Source: Firmicutes bacterium UBA5454
Lineage (GTDB): Bacteria > Bacillota > Clostridia > Caldicoprobacterales > DTU083
Direction of reading: 5' to 3'
NCBI GenBank assembly: GCA_002426555.1
Contig: DIQU01000101.1
Coordinates: 1 to 24,902 of the forward strand
DNA length: 24,902 nt
Position numbers and translations under genes: made by a program
Shown: in pieces, positions 22,792 to 24,902 of the stretch
How positions within the stretch are numbered: position 1 is the first letter of the stretch
How the letters are laid out: each line of letters begins with the position of its first letter
The notes under the pieces: generated by a model
What the model saw: only the letters and a program-made list of their open reading frames with translations
The model's database searches: none
Told to the model about the DNA's origin: nothing

Positions 22792-24171
22792 TTATTCCTC
22801 CCTCTTGTCGTAATACTCATCGAGGAATTTATCATCAATACGTTTCAACTCACTGCGGGGCAGGATGCGAAGCAATTCCCAGCCGAGATCAAGGGTTTCT
22901 TCAACAGAGCGATTGGCAGAATAGCCTTGGGAAACATAACTTCGTTCAAATTCGTCAGAAAACTTCGCATAGAGCTTGTCTATCTCTGTTAAGGCTGCTT
23001 CACCCAAAATTACCATCAACTCTTTTGCTTCCTTACCCCGGGCATATGCGGCAAACAACTGGTTCATGGTATTGGAATGATCTGCCCTTGTCTTTCCCTC
23101 ACCTATCCCCTTGTCTTTTAGCCGAGACAGAGAAGGCAATACATCAATGGGAGGAGATATGTTTCTGCGATGAAGTTCACGGCTGAGTATAATCTGACCT
23201 TCGGTAATATATCCAGTTAGATCGGGGATCGGATGGGTCTTGTCATCCTCGGGCATTGTTAAAATAGGAATCAAGGTAATAGAGCCGGTTTTCCCCTTTT
23301 GTCTACCTGCCCTTTCATATATGGAAGCCAGATCGGTGTACATATAACCGGGATAACCTCTTCTGCCCGGTACCTCCTTACGGGCAGCTGATACTTCTCG
23401 AAGAGCGTCGGCATAGTTGGTTATGTCAGTTAAGATAACCAGTACATGCATTCCCTTTGTAAAAGCCAGGTATTCTGCAGCTGTCATGGCCATTCTTGGT
23501 GTAGCAATTCTTTCTACTGCAGGATCGTTGGCCAGGTTCATAAACATAACTGCTCTGTCTATGGCACCGGTCTCACGAAAGCTTTCAACAAAAAAGTTGG
23601 CTTCTTCAAATGTTATACCCACAGCAGCGAAAACCACAGCAAATGGTTCATCAGTACCCCTTACCTGAGCTTGTCGTGCAATTTGAGCAGCCAGGTTTGC
23701 ATGGGGCAGACCGGAAGCTGAGAATATGGGCAGTTTCTGCCCGCGTACCAGTGTATTCAACCCGTCTATGGCAGAAATTCCTGTCTGAATAAACTCCTGG
23801 GGGTAGTTGCGTGCAACAGGATTCATGGGAAGTCCATTTATATCCAGACGCATTTCAGGCAATATTTCCGGTCCGTCATCAATAGGTCTGCCCAGACCAT
23901 CGAAAACGCGGCTAAGCATATCCTCTGATACTCCGAGCTCCATACTTCGCCCCAGGAAGCGAACCTTGCTGTTTGACAGATTGATACCAGTAGAGCTTTC
24001 AAACAACTGCACTAATGCATTGGAGCCATTTATCTCCAATACCCGGCATCGGCGTGTTTCTCCATTAGCAAGCTCAATCTCCCCCAGCTCATCAAAGGCA
24101 ACATCTTCAACACCTCTTACCATCATCAGAGGACCTGCAACTTCCTGTATCGTTCGATATTCCTTTGGCAT
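22792..24171 (-). CDS. ntpB: V/A-type ATPase subunit B (non-catalytic head subunit)
   Basis: A 459-aa regulatory nucleotide-binding subunit of the A3B3 head. As expected for B, the Walker A P-loop is replaced by PIFSASGLPHANLAAQIARQ. Other family markers are GLGRPIDDGPEI and the GRRGYPGYMYTDLASIYERAGR region. The ATG shares its A with the last base of the subunit A stop codon (TAATG), so A and B overlap by one base and are translationally coupled. Whether the complex moves Na+ or H+ cannot be told, because the membrane ring subunit is outside the window. Confidence 0.96.
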   Translation of the reverse strand: MPKEYRTIQEVAGPLMMVRGVEDVAFDELGEIELANGETRRCRVLEINGSNALVQLFESSTGINLSNSKVRFLGRSMELGVSEDMLSRVFDGLGRPIDDGPEILPEMRLDINGLPMNPVARNYPQEFIQTGISAIDGLNTLVRGQKLPIFSASGLPHANLAAQIARQAQVRGTDEPFAVVFAAVGITFEEANFFVESFRETGAIDRAVMFMNLANDPAVERIATPRMAMTAAEYLAFTKGMHVLVILTDITNYADALREVSAARKEVPGRRGYPGYMYTDLASIYERAGRQKGKTGSITLIPILTMPEDDKTHPIPDLTGYITEGQIILSRELHRRNISPPIDVLPSLSRLKDKGIGEGKTRADHSNTMNQLFAAYARGKEAKELMVILGEAALTEIDKLYAKFSDEFERSYVSQGYSANRSVEETLDLGWELLRILPRSELKRIDDKFLDEYYDKREE

Positions 24172-24902
24172 TAATAGTCCTCCTTTCGCAGTAATTCTTG
24201 TATTTCATTGGACAGATCCTTTAGGATGCTGTCGTATTCTTCCTGTATTCCATCCATGGTAACATATTTGAACCTTCCAATTCGTTCACGAACAGGCAGT
24301 TGGACGAGACCTTCTATGTCGGCTCCTTGATTCAGTGCCTCAGCTGCCCCGATGTAATATTCCATTATCAGTTTTATCATCAGGTATTGCTTTTCCAGTG
24401 GAGTATAAGTATCGATTTCGTGAAAAGCATTCTGATGCAGATAATCTTCACGAATGGAACGAGCAGCTTCCATTTTCAATCGATCGGAAGCGGACAAGGC
24501 ATCCATACCTACCAGCCTTACAATTTCCTCTAACTCAGCTTCCTCCTGCAGCAGTGTCATAACCCGCGTACGCAGATCCGTCCAGTCGCTGTGTACATAG
24601 CTGTCAAACCATTGATCGGTAGTATCGATATAAAGAGAATAACTGGTCAGCCAATTGACTGCAGGGAAATGCCGGCTGTATGCCAGGTTGGCATCCAGGC
24701 TCCAGAACACTTTTACTATACGCAGGGTGGCTTGAACTACAGGCTCGGACATGTCTCCTCCAGGAGGAGAAACGGCTCCAATAACCGACAGTGCTCCTTC
24801 TCTGCCTTCTTTACCCAATGAAACAACATAGCCTGCTCTCTCATAGAATTGTGCCAGACGGCTTCCAAGATAAGCAGGATAACCTTCTTCACCAGGCATT
24901 TC
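24171..24902 (-). CDS. ntpA: V/A-type ATPase subunit A, C-terminal part (cut by window edge)
   Basis: Only the last ~243 residues of the catalytic ATP-binding subunit are in the window; the gene continues past 24902, so the Walker A region is not visible. What is visible matches A subunits: MPGEEGYPAYLGSRLAQFYERAG, then GAVSPPGGDMSEPVVQATLRIVKVFW, then the helical C-terminal domain. The internal Met at 24899 is not the start, since the frame stays open to the edge (preceding codon is Glu). The gene order A-B-D is the usual one for this operon. Confidence 0.96.
   Translation of the reverse strand, partial: EMPGEEGYPAYLGSRLAQFYERAGYVVSLGKEGREGALSVIGAVSPPGGDMSEPVVQATLRIVKVFWSLDANLAYSRHFPAVNWLTSYSLYIDTTDQWFDSYVHSDWTDLRTRVMTLLQEEAELEEIVRLVGMDALSASDRLKMEAARSIREDYLHQNAFHEIDTYTPLEKQYLMIKLIMEYYIGAAEALNQGADIEGLVQLPVRERIGRFKYVTMDGIQEEYDSILKDLSNEIQELLRKEDY

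Overview
The window looks like part of a chromosome from a low-GC, Gram-positive anaerobe, most likely in class Clostridia. The reasons are AT-rich spacers, strong AGGAGG-type ribosome binding sites, consensus sigma-A promoters, intrinsic terminators, a V/A-type ATPase operon, an ECF-transporter S component and a type II pantothenate kinase. Genus cannot be given from the sequence alone. I found no insertion sequence, prophage, CRISPR array, rRNA or tRNA. Nearly all genes are ordinary chromosomal genes.

Layout: (1) 1-2.5 kb, serC-serA serine biosynthesis pair closed by a strong terminator. (2) 2.5-6.7 kb, all on the minus strand: a LacI-type regulator gene, then a promoter overlapped by a 20-bp LacI-type operator, then an operon of a creatinase/M24-fold protein, a creatininase-family protein and a second LacI-type regulator. 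Both putative enzymes have altered metal-ligand positions. (3) 6.8-9.4 kb, a 46-residue Lys-rich small ORF (+), then a DEDDh exonuclease and an orphan ribulokinase (-). (4) 9.46-9.74 kb, a stand-alone structured non-coding RNA on the minus strand with its own promoter and terminator. (5) 9.9-11.1 kb, a glyoxalase-I-like protein and a metallo-beta-lactamase-fold hydrolase (-). (6) 11.3-14.4 kb, an L,D-transpeptidase lipoprotein and a FAD oxidoreductase-Rieske fusion (+), convergent with asnA (-). (7) 15.5-19.6 kb, a plus-strand region with a consensus promoter, an unusual heptanucleotide-repeat leader, a CoaX-like protein that has lost key kinase residues, an ECF S component, a D-Ala-D-Ala carboxypeptidase and an intact-looking type II pantothenate kinase. 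(8) yraN (-), a 611-bp non-coding stretch with possible RNA structure, and a coiled-coil M23 peptidase (+). (9) From 22.1 kb to the end, the A (partial), B and D subunits of a V/A-type ATPase (-).

The parts most worth a second look are the possible CoA/pantothenate module with a degenerate CoaX (7), its repeat-built leader hairpin, the ncRNA at 9.5 kb, and the creatinase/creatininase-like operon with its visible operator.
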